Shown here piece by piece: positions 5,583 to 5,886 of a stretch of DNA of 5,886 nt (position 1 is its first letter; each line of letters opens with the position of its first letter). The notes beneath the pieces were generated by a model that saw nothing but the letters and a program-made list of their open reading frames with translations, had not been told where the DNA came from and did no database searches. The translations under genes were made by a program, and so were the position numbers. This DNA is from Flavipsychrobacter stenotrophus (lineage in GTDB: Bacteria; Bacteroidota; Bacteroidia; Chitinophagales; Chitinophagaceae): assembly GCA_947372365.1 (NCBI GenBank), contig CANBTK010000148.1, positions 1 to 5,886 on the forward strand, given 5' to 3'.

Positions 5583-5886
5583 TCATTGATCAATTTGGAC
5601 TTCATCAGATATTATTAATCCATCGGAGCTAAAAACAGACATTGTGTAAATGCCGGGGATCATATTCTTTACGTCTAAGATGACGTTTATGGAACTGCCA
5701 TCAAAGTTGAATGGGTACATTAATAATTGATTAGCAACATTACTAAATGTCACATTAGTTATGTGCGTATTTTGCGGTCCGCATGGATCCACTGCCGGAG
5801 GGATGACAACAGCTAAAGTATTGTCTATTCCCATATTGTCAAATGCTATCATGGCATCGGCTCCGCATTCCAAGTCACTGTAGTCA
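5583..5886 (-). CDS. C-terminal part of an unidentified protein, 5' end outside window
   Basis: The frame is open from the right edge to TGA at 5583-5585, giving the last 100 residues of a longer protein. A TTG at 5873 could be read as a start, but the frame continues upstream without a stop, so the gene almost certainly begins outside. I do not recognise the family. The end alternates hydrophobic and polar residues, as in SINVILDVKNMIPGIYTMSV, and finishes ISDEVQIDQ, suggesting a beta-sandwich domain. The GIYTMSVFSSDG turn recalls the end of type IX secretion sorting domains, but the terminal residues do not match well enough to call one. By hand count 5581-5880 is about 39% G+C, against 50-58% in two 60-base samples of etfA, so it may have a different origin. 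Confidence 0.65.
   Translation of the reverse strand, partial: DYSDLECGADAMIAFDNMGIDNTLAVVIPPAVDPCGPQNTHITNVTFSNVANQLLMYPFNFDGSSINVILDVKNMIPGIYTMSVFSSDGLIISDEVQIDQ

Overview
The window looks like chromosomal DNA from a member of the Bacteroidota, probably a chitinophaga- or sphingobacteria-like relative. The evidence is a TAnnTTTG-type promoter core upstream of etfB, start codons that lack a clear Shine-Dalgarno sequence, an etfB-etfA pair with Bacteroidota-like EtfA motifs, a heptamer tandem repeat, and exported proteins of types common in this phylum. No taxonomic search was possible, so the placement is an inference.

Left part (1-1801, minus strand): etfB followed by etfA, the two subunits of an electron transfer flavoprotein. 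It carries electrons from acyl-CoA dehydrogenases and related enzymes towards the respiratory quinone pool. etfA runs off the left edge at what must be its last few codons. The 88-base gap between the two genes holds a heptamer repeat and a small hairpin. Region 1802-2289 is a divergent intergenic stretch. It contains a likely etfB promoter core and a symmetric composite of four 13-base palindromes (1993-2128), the most structured non-coding element in the window.

Middle part (2290-3325, plus strand): a small exported TlpA/ResA-like thioredoxin protein, then a small exported protein with three W/YxxGxW repeats and a Gly/His/Asn-rich tail. A perfect 16-bp bidirectional terminator (3384-3423) separates these from the convergent aminotransferase gene (3462-4652, minus), a class I PLP enzyme of the aspartate aminotransferase type.

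Right part (4653-5886): a divergent promoter region, a second exported thioredoxin-fold protein (4859-5368, plus), a short coding-like remnant on the minus strand (5375-5458), a second bidirectional terminator (5521-5562), and the 3' end of an A+T-richer minus-strand gene of unknown function that enters from the right edge.

Overall this is an ordinary core-metabolism and envelope neighbourhood. No phage, transposase, CRISPR, toxin-antitoxin or defence module is visible, and no convincing new multi-gene system. The items most worth checking are the four-palindrome element, the coding remnant beside the foreign-looking right-hand gene, and the heptamer repeat just upstream of etfA.
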